From contig NC_019892.1 in assembly GCF_000242455.2 (NCBI RefSeq), forward strand, positions 682,001-746,000: 64,000 nucleotides of DNA, written 5' to 3'. Below the pieces are notes generated by a model. It did no database searches. It saw only the letters and a list, made by a program, of their open reading frames with translations, and had not been told where the DNA came from. Source of the stretch: Singulisphaera acidiphila DSM 18658. Lineage in GTDB: Bacteria > Planctomycetota > Planctomycetia > Isosphaerales > Isosphaeraceae. Positions 52,170 through 61,081 of the stretch are shown here, in pieces; positions within the stretch are counted from its first letter, which is position 1, and each line of letters starts with the position of its first letter. The position numbers and the translations under genes are program-made.

Positions 52170-53159
52170 ATGCCGCGGGCCATCGATTCCGGAGAGAGGC
52201 TCTGCGATGAGCTGCGAGCCCAAGTGGACCTCCACGTAGGAGATGCCACCGTCACCAAAATCCCTGAGCTGGCGCTTGATGTCACCGAGGCCGAGGTCCA
52301 CTTTCCTGGCCAGGTCAATGTTTCGACCGCCGTGGAGGAGACGCGCAAGCTTTGGGGTGGATCGGTGGACGGACAGACGGGTCAACTGCGCCAGAGCATT
52401 CATGCCTGGCTGGTGCGTACGCCGACGCGGGTGATCCTGGTTGATACCGCGACCGGCAACGGCAAGAACCGCCCAAACCTACCGATCCTGAACCATCTCA
52501 ACGAACCGTTCCTCGACCGGCTGAAGGCGGCCGGGGTCCGCCCGGAGGAGGTGGATCTGGTGCTGCATACGCATTTGCACGTCGATCATGTAGGCTGGAA
52601 TACGAGAAAGATCGATGGGCGTTGGGTGCCGACCTTCCCCAATGCCCGATACATCTTCTCGGGTCGCGAACGTGCCTACCTCGCCGCCCTGTCAGCCGCG
52701 GACGGGTCCGATGCCGCGATCCGAACAGCGGCAAAGCTAGGTCCGATGCCGCAGCCGCCCCTGCTTGGGATCTACGAGGGGGTCTACGAGGATAGCGTGC
52801 TACCCGTGATTGAGGCTGGGTTGGCCCGGGAAATCGTTGTTGACGGCACGGAAGTGGCGGAGGGCGTTTCTTTTCTCCCGAGCCCCGGTCACAGTATTGA
52901 CCATGCCTGCATCCGGTTTGCCTCGCGCGGCGAACAGGCACTATTCTGGGGCGACGTTATGCACCATCCGCTGCAGTTCGTGAGGCCAGACTGGAACTCG
53001 CAGTTCTGCGAGTTCCCGGACGCAGCGCGGGAGTCACGTCGATGGGCAATGAACTACGCAGCCGAAACGAACGCACTGGTCTTCACCACCCATTTCGCCG
53101 AGTCGTCCGTCGGTCGCGTCTCCCGCGAAGGCGGCCGGCTCGCTTGGCATTTTGCTTGA
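52170..53159 (+). CDS. Metallo-beta-lactamase-fold hydrolase
   Basis: A 329-residue enzyme. The metal motif HxHxDH is at 135-140 (HTHLHVDHVGW), with further ligands in SPGHSIDH, the Asp of WGDVMHHPLQ and His in TTHFAESSVG. This pattern fits quorum-lactonase and alkylsulfatase-like branches that hydrolyse esters or lactones. Strong ribosome site AAAGGAGGG before ATG 52170. In the operon it could open a lactone or thioester made or consumed by the neighbouring dehydrogenases. Confidence 0.92.
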   Translation: MPRAIDSGERLCDELRAQVDLHVGDATVTKIPELALDVTEAEVHFPGQVNVSTAVEETRKLWGGSVDGQTGQLRQSIHAWLVRTPTRVILVDTATGNGKNRPNLPILNHLNEPFLDRLKAAGVRPEEVDLVLHTHLHVDHVGWNTRKIDGRWVPTFPNARYIFSGRERAYLAALSAADGSDAAIRTAAKLGPMPQPPLLGIYEGVYEDSVLPVIEAGLAREIVVDGTEVAEGVSFLPSPGHSIDHACIRFASRGEQALFWGDVMHHPLQFVRPDWNSQFCEFPDAARESRRWAMNYAAETNALVFTTHFAESSVGRVSREGGRLAWHFA

Positions 53160-53212
53160 AACAGGACTGAGGAAAGATCAGAGGAGACGACAAACAAACA
53201 AGAGTATTATTA

Positions 53213-54166
53213 ATGATAAATATTGCAATTCTTGACGACTATCAAAACGTGGCGTTGGAGATGGCCGACTGGTCGCCGCTCGCCGAGCAGGCCGTGATCA
53301 CCGTCTTCAACGACCATTTATCCAATCTCGACGACCTCGTCGAGCGTCTTCTGCCATTCGATGTCATCTGTCTCATGCGCGAGCGCACACCGCTGCGGCG
53401 GTCCCTCATCGAGCGGTTGCCGCGCTTGAAGCTCATCGCATCGACCGGTCCCCGCAACGCGGCCATCGATGTCGAGGCCGCGGCTGAGCGAGGTATCGCG
53501 GTTGCGCATACGGGATACGATGCCCGCTCCACCATCGAGATGACCTGGGCTCTCATCCTTGCGAGCGTGCGTCATATCGTATCGGAAAACGCACATGTGC
53601 GTGCCGGCGGCTGGCAGCTTACGATGGGTGACAGTCTCCGTGGGAAGACGCTCGGCGTTCTCGGCCTCGGCAACATTGGTTCAGAGGTTGCGCGAATCGG
53701 CCTCGCGTTCGGGATGGAAGTGATCGCCTGGAGCCAGAATCTCACGGCAGACAAGGCGCGATCCGCCGGGGCGCGACTGGTCACCAAGGAGGAACTCTTC
53801 CAAAGTGCTGACGTGGTGACGATTCATCTCGTCCTGAGCGAAAGGACGAAAGGGTTGGTCGGAGCGGCGGAGTTCCAGGCAATGAAGCCATCGGCGAGGC
53901 TCATCAATACCTCGCGCGGGCCGATCGTTGACGAGGTTGCGCTCATCGAGGTCTTGCGTAAGGGCCGCATAGCCGGCGCAGCGCTTGACGTGTTTGATAT
54001 CGAGCCGCTGCCTGCGGATCACCCTTTCCGGTCGCTCGATAACGTCCTGGCCACACCGCACCTTGGTTTCGCCGCCCGTGAACTCTACACGACGTTCTAC
54101 GGCGATACGGTGAAGAACATCAAGCAATGGTTGGCTCAACAGGAATCCATGGAGATGCCGTCGTGA
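53213..54166 (+). CDS. D-2-hydroxyacid dehydrogenase
   Basis: A 317-residue NAD-dependent dehydrogenase. N-terminal IAILDDYQNVALEMADW is typical of this branch, then the Rossmann segment LGVLGLGNIGSEVARIGLAF. The catalytic trio is Arg in NTSRGPIVDE, Glu in DVFDIEPLP and His in TPHLGF. It interconverts a 2-hydroxy acid and a 2-oxo acid. Ribosome site is weak (AAGAG), and the region before it is unusually AT-rich. Its stop overlaps the next start (GTGA). Confidence 0.93.
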   Translation: MINIAILDDYQNVALEMADWSPLAEQAVITVFNDHLSNLDDLVERLLPFDVICLMRERTPLRRSLIERLPRLKLIASTGPRNAAIDVEAAAERGIAVAHTGYDARSTIEMTWALILASVRHIVSENAHVRAGGWQLTMGDSLRGKTLGVLGLGNIGSEVARIGLAFGMEVIAWSQNLTADKARSAGARLVTKEELFQSADVVTIHLVLSERTKGLVGAAEFQAMKPSARLINTSRGPIVDEVALIEVLRKGRIAGAALDVFDIEPLPADHPFRSLDNVLATPHLGFAARELYTTFYGDTVKNIKQWLAQQESMEMPS

Positions 54167-54933
54167 CCGATCTTGTGAAGAAAACAGCGCTCGTCACCGG
54201 AGCCTCGCGCGGTATCGGTCGTGCCACTGCTGAGGCTCTTGCCAAGATGGGGGCACACGTCATTGTCCACTACGGCCACTCGGCAGCGGAGGCGGACGCA
54301 CTTGTTGCCGATATCCGCGCGGCTGGCGGATCTGCGGACGCGGCGCAGGCAGACTTTTCGGCGCCGGAAGGAGCTGCCGTGCTTGCGAAGCGGGTGCGCG
54401 AGATCGCCGGTCAACGGCTGGACGTCCTGGTGTCTAACGCCGGCGTCTCGAAGGCCGCCACGATGGAGGAGCACACGGTCGAAGACTTCGACAAGCTCTT
54501 CGCCACGAATGTTCGCAGTCATTTCTTTCTCCTGAAGGAGTTGCTTCCGCTCTTCCGCGAGGGGTCGAGCATCATCGTCGTCTCATCGCTTGCTGCTCGT
54601 GCGACGGCCGGCAGTCCTGGGCAACCTGACGCACCGTCACTCCCTGCCTACGCAGCCACGAAAGGGGCGCTGGAAACGTTGGTGAAGCACTGGGCGGCTA
54701 TGCTCGGGCCGCGCGGCATTCGCGTCAATGCTGTCGCCCCGGGAGTGATCGAGACGGACATGTCCCATTTCACGAAGACCGAGGCGGGCCGCGGTGCCAC
54801 TCTCGCCATGCAGGCTCTGAAGCGCATCGGGCAACCGTCTGACGTAGCGGACGTGATCGCGTTTCTGGCCTCCGACCGCGCGCGCTGGATCACCGGTGCG
54901 AGCATTCCGGTCGACGGTGGGTCAAAACTTTAG
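54163..54933 (+). CDS. Short-chain dehydrogenase/reductase
   Basis: A 256-residue classical SDR: cofactor motif TGASRGIG (12-19), NAG at 92-94, catalytic Ser near 141, and Tyr 163/Lys 167 in YAATK. The C-terminal PVDGG ending is typical of the 3-oxoacyl-ACP-reductase-like branch. The GTG start overlaps the preceding stop and follows GGAG at 54151, so it is coupled to the D-2-hydroxyacid dehydrogenase; a longer frame to 54127 lies inside that gene. Substrate unknown. Confidence 0.93.
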   Translation: MTDLVKKTALVTGASRGIGRATAEALAKMGAHVIVHYGHSAAEADALVADIRAAGGSADAAQADFSAPEGAAVLAKRVREIAGQRLDVLVSNAGVSKAATMEEHTVEDFDKLFATNVRSHFFLLKELLPLFREGSSIIVVSSLAARATAGSPGQPDAPSLPAYAATKGALETLVKHWAAMLGPRGIRVNAVAPGVIETDMSHFTKTEAGRGATLAMQALKRIGQPSDVADVIAFLASDRARWITGASIPVDGGSKL

Positions 54934-55009
54934 GAGGTGACTTCACGTGCCGGTAGGCCAGAAGGCATCGCTCCGGCGTGCGCGCTCAAAACAATGAGGA
55001 GGAAATTTT

Positions 55010-55450
55010 ATGAGCCAGACGAGGCAAGGGAGGAATAAGGCACTCGTCCTTGAGGCCTTCGATACGCTATTCAACAAACGGGACTATGTCGCGGCTGAAC
55101 GCTACTGGTCGCCGCGCTACATTCAGCACAGCGCCCACATCGCCCCAGGCCGTGAAGGCCTTTTCGACCTCATCCGGAGCCTACCGGCGACGCTCAAGTA
55201 TGAGCCCGGCGTCATCGTTGCCGACGGCGACTTCGTCATCGTCCACGGCCGGTTCTCGGGGTTCGGGGCGCCCGCCAACTGGATAGCCGCGGACATCTTG
55301 CGAATACAAGACGGCATTCTCGTGGAGCACTGGGACGTGATTCAGGACGAGGCAACTGAAGAGCAATCAAAGAGCAAGGCTCCAATGTTTGGCTCATCAT
55401 TTCCTACATGCGTGACGTCGGATAATGTCTCTGAATCACACATGCGGTGA
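55010..55450 (+). CDS. SnoaL-like (NTF2-fold) protein
   Basis: A 146-residue NTF2-fold protein. The opening FDTLFNKRDYVAAERYWSPR, YIQHSAHIAPG with His residues lining the pocket, and WDVIQDEA at the end of the barrel are typical of SnoaL-like polyketide cyclase/predicted ester-cyclase families. The N-terminus is standard. AGGAGG precedes ATG 55010 with good spacing. Last gene of the TetR operon; it converges on a RadC fragment. The tail (FGSSFPTCVTSDNVSESHMR) is not part of the fold. Confidence 0.85.
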   Translation: MSQTRQGRNKALVLEAFDTLFNKRDYVAAERYWSPRYIQHSAHIAPGREGLFDLIRSLPATLKYEPGVIVADGDFVIVHGRFSGFGAPANWIAADILRIQDGILVEHWDVIQDEATEEQSKSKAPMFGSSFPTCVTSDNVSESHMR

Positions 55451-55530
55451 TCGCGCCGTCCAATTCAAAAGAGTCGCTACGTCTGAAAGGTCGAGCCAAG
55501 GAAGGCGGTTAACCGCCCCCTGGCCCGGCC

Positions 55531-55845
55531 TTAGGCATCCGGCATCAACCTATGCTCAGCGAAGCTAAACGCGTCGTCCTTCGTAAGGATGATGTGGTCG
55601 AGCACCTGGATGTTGAGCAGCGTTCCGGTCTCACGCAGCTTCTTCGTCATGCTCTTGTCGTCGTCGGAGGGCCTCAGTTCACCAGACGGATGATTGTGAG
55701 CAAGAATCAGGGCCGAGGCTCCGGCTTGAAGCGCGAGCGAGAAAACAACTCTGGGGTCAACTCTCGCGGAATCAAAACCGCCGCTTGAGACCTTTACCCA
55801 GCCAATCGCGTGATGGGCGGTGTTTTGTCCTGCTTCAGACGGAAT
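55531..55845 (-). pseudogene. RadC-like JAB/MPN domain fragment (5' truncated)
   Basis: The last ~100 residues of a RadC-type protein. The JAMM metal motif is visible as ILAHNHPSGELRPSDDD, followed by TKKLRETGTLLNIQVLDHII. The N-terminal part is missing; homology begins near HHAIGWVKVSSGG at about 55820, next to the transposase remnant, so the 5' end was probably removed by that insertion. RadC fragments of this kind are common beside mobile DNA. Left boundary is the true stop. Confidence 0.7.
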
Positions 55846-55896
55846 GGGAAGAACAGCCAACTCGAATAAGCTACAATTTCGAGCGGAGGTTCTCCC

Positions 55897-57058
55897 ATGG
55901 CCAGGAAGACTCGCAAGCGGTTCACCGCCCAGGAGAAGGTCGCCATCCTGCGGCTCCATCTCCTCGAACACGTCGCCATCTCGGATCTCTGTGACCGGCA
56001 CGGCATCCACCCCACCATGTTCTACCGCTGGCAGAAGGAGTTCTTCGAGAACGGCGCCACCGCCTTCGAACCCCGCTCCCGGCGGCCCGCCGATTCCCTG
56101 GACGGAGCGTGGGTTCCCCAGGCCACCTGGGATGCGGCGGTCCGCTTCGTCCGGCACTGGGCCGGCCGCACCGGGATCTCGCTGGTGCTCCTGGCCGGAT
56201 GGCTGGGGATCGCCATGAGCAAATTCAGCCGCTGGGACCGACGGCTGGGGATCCCCAACCGGCACAACGCGCCGATCCCCCGCTCCTCCTGGCTCGAGGA
56301 CTGGGAGAAGGCTGCCATCGTGGCCTTCCATGATCGCTATCCCTTGGAGGGATACCGGCGGTTGGCCTACATGATGCTGGATGCCGACGTCGTGGCCGTC
56401 AGCCCTTCCAGCGTCTACCGCGTCCAAGGCCGCCGGCAAGCTGGCGCCCCGCGGCGGGAAGTCCTCCCGGAAGGGGAAGGGCTTCGAGCAGCCCCTGCGG
56501 CCGCATGAGCACTGGCACGTTGATGTCTCTTACCTCAGCATCTGCGGGACGTTCTTCTACCTCTGTAGCCTCCTCGACGGCTACAGCCGGTATCTCGTCC
56601 ACTGGGAGATTCGCGAGGGCATGACCGAGCGGGACGTCGAGACGATTGTGCAGTGAGCCCGGGAGCGCTTCCCGGGGGCGCGGCCACGGATCATCTCGGA
56701 TAATGGCCGCAGTTCGTCTCCTGGGAGTTCAAGCAGTTCATCCGCCTCTGCGGGATGACCCATGTGCGGACGTCGCCGTACTACCCGCAGAGTAACGGCA
56801 AGATGGAGCGGTGGTTCAAGACCGCGAAAGGGGAGTGCATCCGAGTCAAGACGTCGTTGAGCCTGGAAGATGCTCGCCGAGTTCGTGGAGTACGATAACA
56901 CGGTCCGCTTGCACAGCGCGATCGGTTACGTCACGCCCGCGGACAAGCTGGCGGGTCGGGAGGAGGAGGTCTGGGCCGAGCGGAAGAGGAAACTGGCCGA
57001 GGCCGAGGTGCGGCGCCGGGCCGCGCGGGCCCCGGCGACCGTGGCGCCACGGCAGTGA
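55897..57058 (+). pseudogene. Degenerate IS3-family-like transposase
   Basis: A once-single transposase: helix-turn-helix start (TRKRFTAQEKVAILRLHLLE, HGIHPTMFYRWQKEFFENG), then an rve/DDE integrase core in pieces: HVDVSYL (first Asp), SDNG (second Asp) and NGKMERWFK (Glu). At least four lesions break it: a frameshift near 56424, an in-frame TGA at 56654-56656, a frameshift near 56708 and another near 56868. The last readable piece ends LAEAEVRRRAARAPATVAPR. Terminal repeats could not be fixed, so the element's limits are uncertain. It truncates the RadC gene to its left. The 57059-57272 stretch to its right holds only a GC-rich palindrome. Confidence 0.8.
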
Positions 57059-57272
57059 ATTGCCCGAGGGCCGTGGCCGTGAGTAGACTGGAGGGGCCTG
57101 GGCGGAGGATAGGGCGATGCGGGGACGCGACCCGAGCGCCGACCCGGGGGCCAAGCCCGGGGTGGGCGGCACGATGCCGCCCCTCGGCATCCCGGGATCG
57201 GCCCGAATGCGATAAATATATCTACGGTTCCTTGAACTGCTGGCTAGGTGGAATCGGGAAACAAGAGATCCT

Positions 57273-58742
57273 ATGAGGACAGCATATTTATGCATGTTTA
57301 TGGTGATGTTCCTGGCAGTCTGCTCCCTATTTCCCGGGGCTGCCATGGCTGGACCCGCCCCACGGGAGGAAGAAGTCTACTTTGCCAACGGCGAGGTCCG
57401 GCTCGCCGGGACGCTGCTGCTGCCCCATGTCGACAAGCCCGTCCCCGCCGTCGTTTTCGTCCACGGGGCAGCTTACCATGACCGTAAAGACAACTGGGAA
57501 GAGGCCGAGTACTTTGCGCGGCGCGGGATTGCCGCCCTTGTGTACGATAAGCGCGGCTGTGGCGCCTCCAGCGGCGACTGGGCGACGGCCAGCCAATTCG
57601 AACTGGCAGAGGACGCTCTGGCCGCAGTCCTCCTGCTCAAAAAACGCCCGGAAATCGATGCGCGCCACATCGGCCTGTGGGGAATGAGTCAGGGCGCGAG
57701 TATCATCCCCCTGGCGGCCGTTCGCTCCCAGGATGTTGCCTTCCTAATTCCCGTCTCCGGCTGTCTGTCCTTCGACCGGCAGATGCACTACTACCGGGCC
57801 AACCTGTTCCGCCAGCGCGGCCTGCCGGACCGTCTCCTGGATATCGCTAACAAGGCCAGTCTGCTTTCCAACGACTTCGCCCGACGAGTGAGGAACGGTC
57901 TGCCGGTCCCCACCGCGTGGCGGTTGCGCTGCGCTTTCGACACGGACCTCGACTCCAGCAGCGAATGGGCCAAGGTCCGGCAGCCCGTCCTCGCCGTCTA
58001 CGGGGCGCTCGATCGCGCGGTCCCCGTGGCGCAGAGCGCAGCCGGCCTGCGCCAGGCGCTGCTGCTCGGGGGCAACCAAGAATGGACGATCGTCATTTAC
58101 CCGGGGGCAGGACACAGCCTCGGAACGACGGACACGGGCGAACTATACGAACCTTGGCGTGGATACGTGCCCGGCTTCCTCGACGGCGTGACTGACTGGG
58201 TGCTCCGGCGCGCGGCAGGCGGCAGGTCTTCCGGCGACGGCTTGAAGGGGACTGCACAGGAGCCCGTTCTTCCTTACACGGCGGCGCACTACGAGAGGCT
58301 AGCGTGGTACGGCAACAGCCTGGTGCAGCTACCGATGGTTCTCGGGTTCTGTCTGGTGTTCGCAGCGGGGTGTCTGAGCTGGCCAGCGGGCTTCCTGTTC
58401 CGCCGGTTTCGGTCGGCGAGAAACCCCAGACGACCTCAGATCGTGAGCGGACTGGCGCAGGCTCTATGCGCGATAAATCTAGTTCTCCTCGCCGGGCTAG
58501 TCGTCCTCGTCCAGGCGGTCAGTGACCAGATTCGGCCCTCTTGTCCGCCGGCACTGCGCCTCCTGCCCTCGGCTGGTGGGCTGTCGGCACTGCTCAGCGT
58601 TCTTCTTGTGGCATTCACCGCACGGGCCTGGCGTAGCGGCGTCTGGATGCGGGGAATGTGGTGGTGGTCATTTATCGCGCTAGCAGCGGCGTGCTTCCTT
58701 CCCTTCCTCTTCTATTGGGATCTCCTCGGCACGCCGTTTTGA
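57273..58742 (+). CDS. Membrane-anchored alpha/beta hydrolase
   Basis: A 489-residue protein. N-terminal signal (MFLAVCSLFPGAAMAG), then an alpha/beta-hydrolase domain (~35-310): oxyanion region VVFVHGAAYHD, nucleophile Ser 139 in GMSQG, Asp in YGALDRAVP, His in YPGAGHSLG, a serine-aminopeptidase/esterase type. The C-terminal ~150 residues add four membrane helices (LPMVLGFCLVFAAGCLSWPA, ALCAINLVLLAGLVVLVQAV and two more). Both parts are on one open frame, so the catalytic domain faces outside the cytoplasm. Flanked by IS remnants, likely acquired. Substrate unknown. Confidence 0.82.
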   Translation: MRTAYLCMFMVMFLAVCSLFPGAAMAGPAPREEEVYFANGEVRLAGTLLLPHVDKPVPAVVFVHGAAYHDRKDNWEEAEYFARRGIAALVYDKRGCGASSGDWATASQFELAEDALAAVLLLKKRPEIDARHIGLWGMSQGASIIPLAAVRSQDVAFLIPVSGCLSFDRQMHYYRANLFRQRGLPDRLLDIANKASLLSNDFARRVRNGLPVPTAWRLRCAFDTDLDSSSEWAKVRQPVLAVYGALDRAVPVAQSAAGLRQALLLGGNQEWTIVIYPGAGHSLGTTDTGELYEPWRGYVPGFLDGVTDWVLRRAAGGRSSGDGLKGTAQEPVLPYTAAHYERLAWYGNSLVQLPMVLGFCLVFAAGCLSWPAGFLFRRFRSARNPRRPQIVSGLAQALCAINLVLLAGLVVLVQAVSDQIRPSCPPALRLLPSAGGLSALLSVLLVAFTARAWRSGVWMRGMWWWSFIALAAACFLPFLFYWDLLGTPF

Positions 58743-58817
58743 GCGGTGTGTTCGTCTTGCAAACCACGTCGCTCGTCGGTGGTGGGTCAAATTGTCCTGC
58801 GCCGCTTGACGCTTGGT

Positions 58818-58853
58818 GCCACCCCCGCCTTTCGGCGGTTCGGCGGGCGTGGC
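58818..58853. terminator. GC-rich hairpin between convergent genes
   Basis: GCCACCCCCGCC (58818-58829) and GGCGGGCGTGGC (58842-58853) form a 12-bp stem with one mismatch between the hydrolase and the convergent gene at 58873. No clear T run, so a weak bidirectional terminator. Confidence 0.5.
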
Positions 58854-58872
58854 GTGCTCGTGAACGAGGGGA

Positions 58873-59415
58873 TTACTCGACGACGGAAATCGCCCTGGTG
58901 CCCGCCACGACAAGCTGGGGATGGCCGACGATCTTGTCGTGTTTCGCGTCCTCCCTGAGTTTTCGCAGGTCGGTCTTCGCGGTGACGCGGTACAACCGGA
59001 GTTCGACCTGATAGAGCCCCGGGTCGAGCATCAAGTCCTCCCTAAAGGTAGGATTGTTGGGCACATTAGGCTCGACAGCGAAAATTTGGTGGTCGTACTG
59101 ATTTTGAAGTACCACTTCGTTGGTTGCTTTGCTTTTCACAAGCAGAGACCATAAGTACCGGCTGGACGGACGCTTGTCATAGAGAACTGCGGAGCCTTTC
59201 ACGGTCACGTGATTCTTGTTCGCTTGTACTTCAACGGATTGAAGTTGCGATTGCGCATCAACCGTGAATGGTGTAAATGTAAGTCCCGATTTGCTTGCGT
59301 TCTTGCTAGTAACCACACGCGCCTTGGACTGTCGAAGCAGTGAAGATGTGAAAAGCGAGGTAGAAACTCCCAGAATCACCAACACCGCAACCTTGTACCA
59401 CACAGAAAGTCTCAT
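58873..59415 (-). CDS. Exported protein of unknown function
   Basis: A 180-residue protein. It begins with a membrane/signal segment (WYKVAVLVILGVSTSLFTSSL), followed by a beta-rich extracytoplasmic domain with Lys/Asn-rich stretches (QVEVQANKNHV-like region; LMLDPGLYQVELRLYRVTAK). No family recognised. AAGGAG precedes ATG 59415 by nine bases. Lower GC and more Asn/Lys than the window average suggest recent acquisition. It is followed upstream on the same strand by another secreted gene with no shared sequence. Confidence 0.7.
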   Translation of the reverse strand: MRLSVWYKVAVLVILGVSTSLFTSSLLRQSKARVVTSKNASKSGLTFTPFTVDAQSQLQSVEVQANKNHVTVKGSAVLYDKRPSSRYLWSLLVKSKATNEVVLQNQYDHQIFAVEPNVPNNPTFREDLMLDPGLYQVELRLYRVTAKTDLRKLREDAKHDKIVGHPQLVVAGTRAISVVE

Positions 59416-59529
59416 CGTCACACTCTCCTTAGTTCGGATCGTGAACACTTGGACAAAAAACGCTCAATCAGCGAGACACGATGATTATCGAAATTCACAG
59501 ACATTTGCACTAAATGCGAACAACTAAAT

Positions 59530-60024
59530 TTAAGAGTGGGGTGGAGTGAAAAATGTAGTTGATCCCATTAGATCGGCACTATCATTGTTTTCGGGGCAGC
59601 CATCGGCGGGCTTCTGTTGTGCATACTGAGCCATTGTGTACCAGGATGACGGATTGAGTCCGCTGAGCCCGTTCGTCAGATGTACCGTACGGCCATTGCA
59701 TGTCGGCGAATGATACGAACCGGTGGGCCCGAACGTGACTATCGTGAACGGTCCATCATCATCGGGGCTGGAAAACGTCTGAGTGGATACACAGATATCA
59801 CAAGCACTGACGACGTCTGTATTCGGGGTGCATTGCCATGATACGTCAGAATAAAGTTGCACCGTCCAAGAACTCGAGGCCGGAATCCAGGTCCGGTCGG
59901 CAGTCGGGTCAAAAATCGAGGCGAGGTTTGTCGCTTGACATTGCGCGAGGCAGATAATCGGCCACAAAAAATAAACGGGGGTCAAGGCTAGAGCGAATAA
60001 CTTTCGGAGTTGCAGACTACGCAT
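59530..60024 (-). CDS. Secreted Cys-containing protein of unknown function
   Basis: A 164-residue protein with signal peptide (LFALALTPVYFLWPIICLA), then a small domain with several Cys (CQATNL, WQCTPN, SACDIC, PTCNG, DGCPEN) that would form disulfides outside the cell. No family recognised. GAGAGGA precedes ATG 60024. It lies immediately left of the IS5/IS66 composite and shares its low-GC character with the preceding exported protein. Confidence 0.65.
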   Translation of the reverse strand: MRSLQLRKLFALALTPVYFLWPIICLAQCQATNLASIFDPTADRTWIPASSSWTVQLYSDVSWQCTPNTDVVSACDICVSTQTFSSPDDDGPFTIVTFGPTGSYHSPTCNGRTVHLTNGLSGLNPSSWYTMAQYAQQKPADGCPENNDSADLMGSTTFFTPPHS

Positions 60025-60230
60025 TTCCTCTCTCCTCTCACTGGATGTTACCGACTCATGGTTCGATCGGACATGGAACACGCAAAATAATTCTTCTCAG
60101 AATGTGTTGCATCTGCTGTTGCATGACCACGCGGTAACCTTATAGTTGTTAGGCGGCATTAGGCTCTGTTTGACAAACCGTCTGGAGGCGTCGAACGTAG
60201 AAATAGGGTGATCGAGCAGGAGGTCCCCCT

Positions 60231-60622
60231 ATGCATCGCTACGAACTCACTGATCAACAATGGGCTCGGATTGAGCCGCACTTGCCGCACCGGACCCATC
60301 ACGGCAACCTGGGGCATCCGTTCAACGACCACCGCCCCATCCTCAACGGCATCCTTTGGATCCTTCATACCGGCGCCCCTTGGAGAGATCTCCCCGAGCG
60401 CTACGGACCCTGGGAGACTGTGTACTACCGGTTCAACCGCTGGCGTCGGGACGGTACATGGATTCGGATCGTCTCCTCGCTCTTGGATGAACTGGACGAT
60501 CGAGGCCAGATCGACCATGACTTGTGGTGCATCGACGGCTCCGTGATCCGGGCCAGTCGGGCGGCCGCCGGGGCGAAAAAAAAAGGCAAGCCAATTGTGC
60601 AGGCTTGGAGGGCGTCAAGAGA
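60231..60622 (+). pseudogene. IS5-family transposase, 5' part (interrupted)
   Basis: The first ~130 residues of an IS5/IS427-type transposase: ELTDQQWARIEPHLPHRTHH, LWILHTGAPWRDLPERYGPW, and the first catalytic Asp in DLWCIDGSVIRASRAAAGA. A run of nine A at 60576-60584 lies where IS427-type elements shift frame between orfA and orfB. In an unbroken copy orfA would read through, and orfB (frame +1) takes over after the A run. Now the frame hits a stop at the IS66 border (60624-60626). Confidence 0.85.
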
Positions 60623-60703
60623 GTAAGCGTTCGAAATAGCCAGTCTTGTGCCGCCTGATAGCCTGGAAGACGGACCATTTTGTTCGTCCTCCGGAGTCAG
60701 ACG

Positions 60704-61081
60704 ATGCCACGTGCCGCCAATCCTGCCCTCCCAGTCCTCTGGCGTCGGCGACTGCAACAGCAGTCCGACAGCGGTCTCACCATCGGCCAGTTCTGCCAAG
60801 GCCAAGGGATCTCAACCGCGTCTTTCCACGCCTGGAAGCGACGCCTCGCCTCGGATTCGCCTTGCCCTGTCCCCGCTCCGGCTCGCGAACCGGCATTCGT
60901 GCCGGTCATCCTCGCCGCCGCCCCCGAGTCGCGAGCCGGCGATTCCCCTGAATTCCTCACCATCCGACTCCCCGACGGCGGACGAATCCTCCTGCCCATC
61001 GCCGCGGGCGGTGAACTCGTCTGCCGGGTCGTCGAGACCGTCGCCCGCGTCGCGGCGAGGATGGAGCACGCCTCATGTTGA
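60704..61081 (+). CDS. tnpA: IS66 accessory protein TnpA
   Basis: A 125-residue helix-turn-helix protein: LPVLWRRRLQQQSDSGLTIG, then FCQGQGISTASFHAWKRRLA, the IS66 TnpA type, followed by a beta segment (LTIRLPDGGRILLPIAAGGE). Required with TnpB for IS66 transposition. ATG 60704 is used; a longer frame begins at 60680. Its stop overlaps the tnpB start by seven bases (61075-61081). Confidence 0.9.
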   Translation: MPRAANPALPVLWRRRLQQQSDSGLTIGQFCQGQGISTASFHAWKRRLASDSPCPVPAPAREPAFVPVILAAAPESRAGDSPEFLTIRLPDGGRILLPIAAGGELVCRVVETVARVAARMEHASC

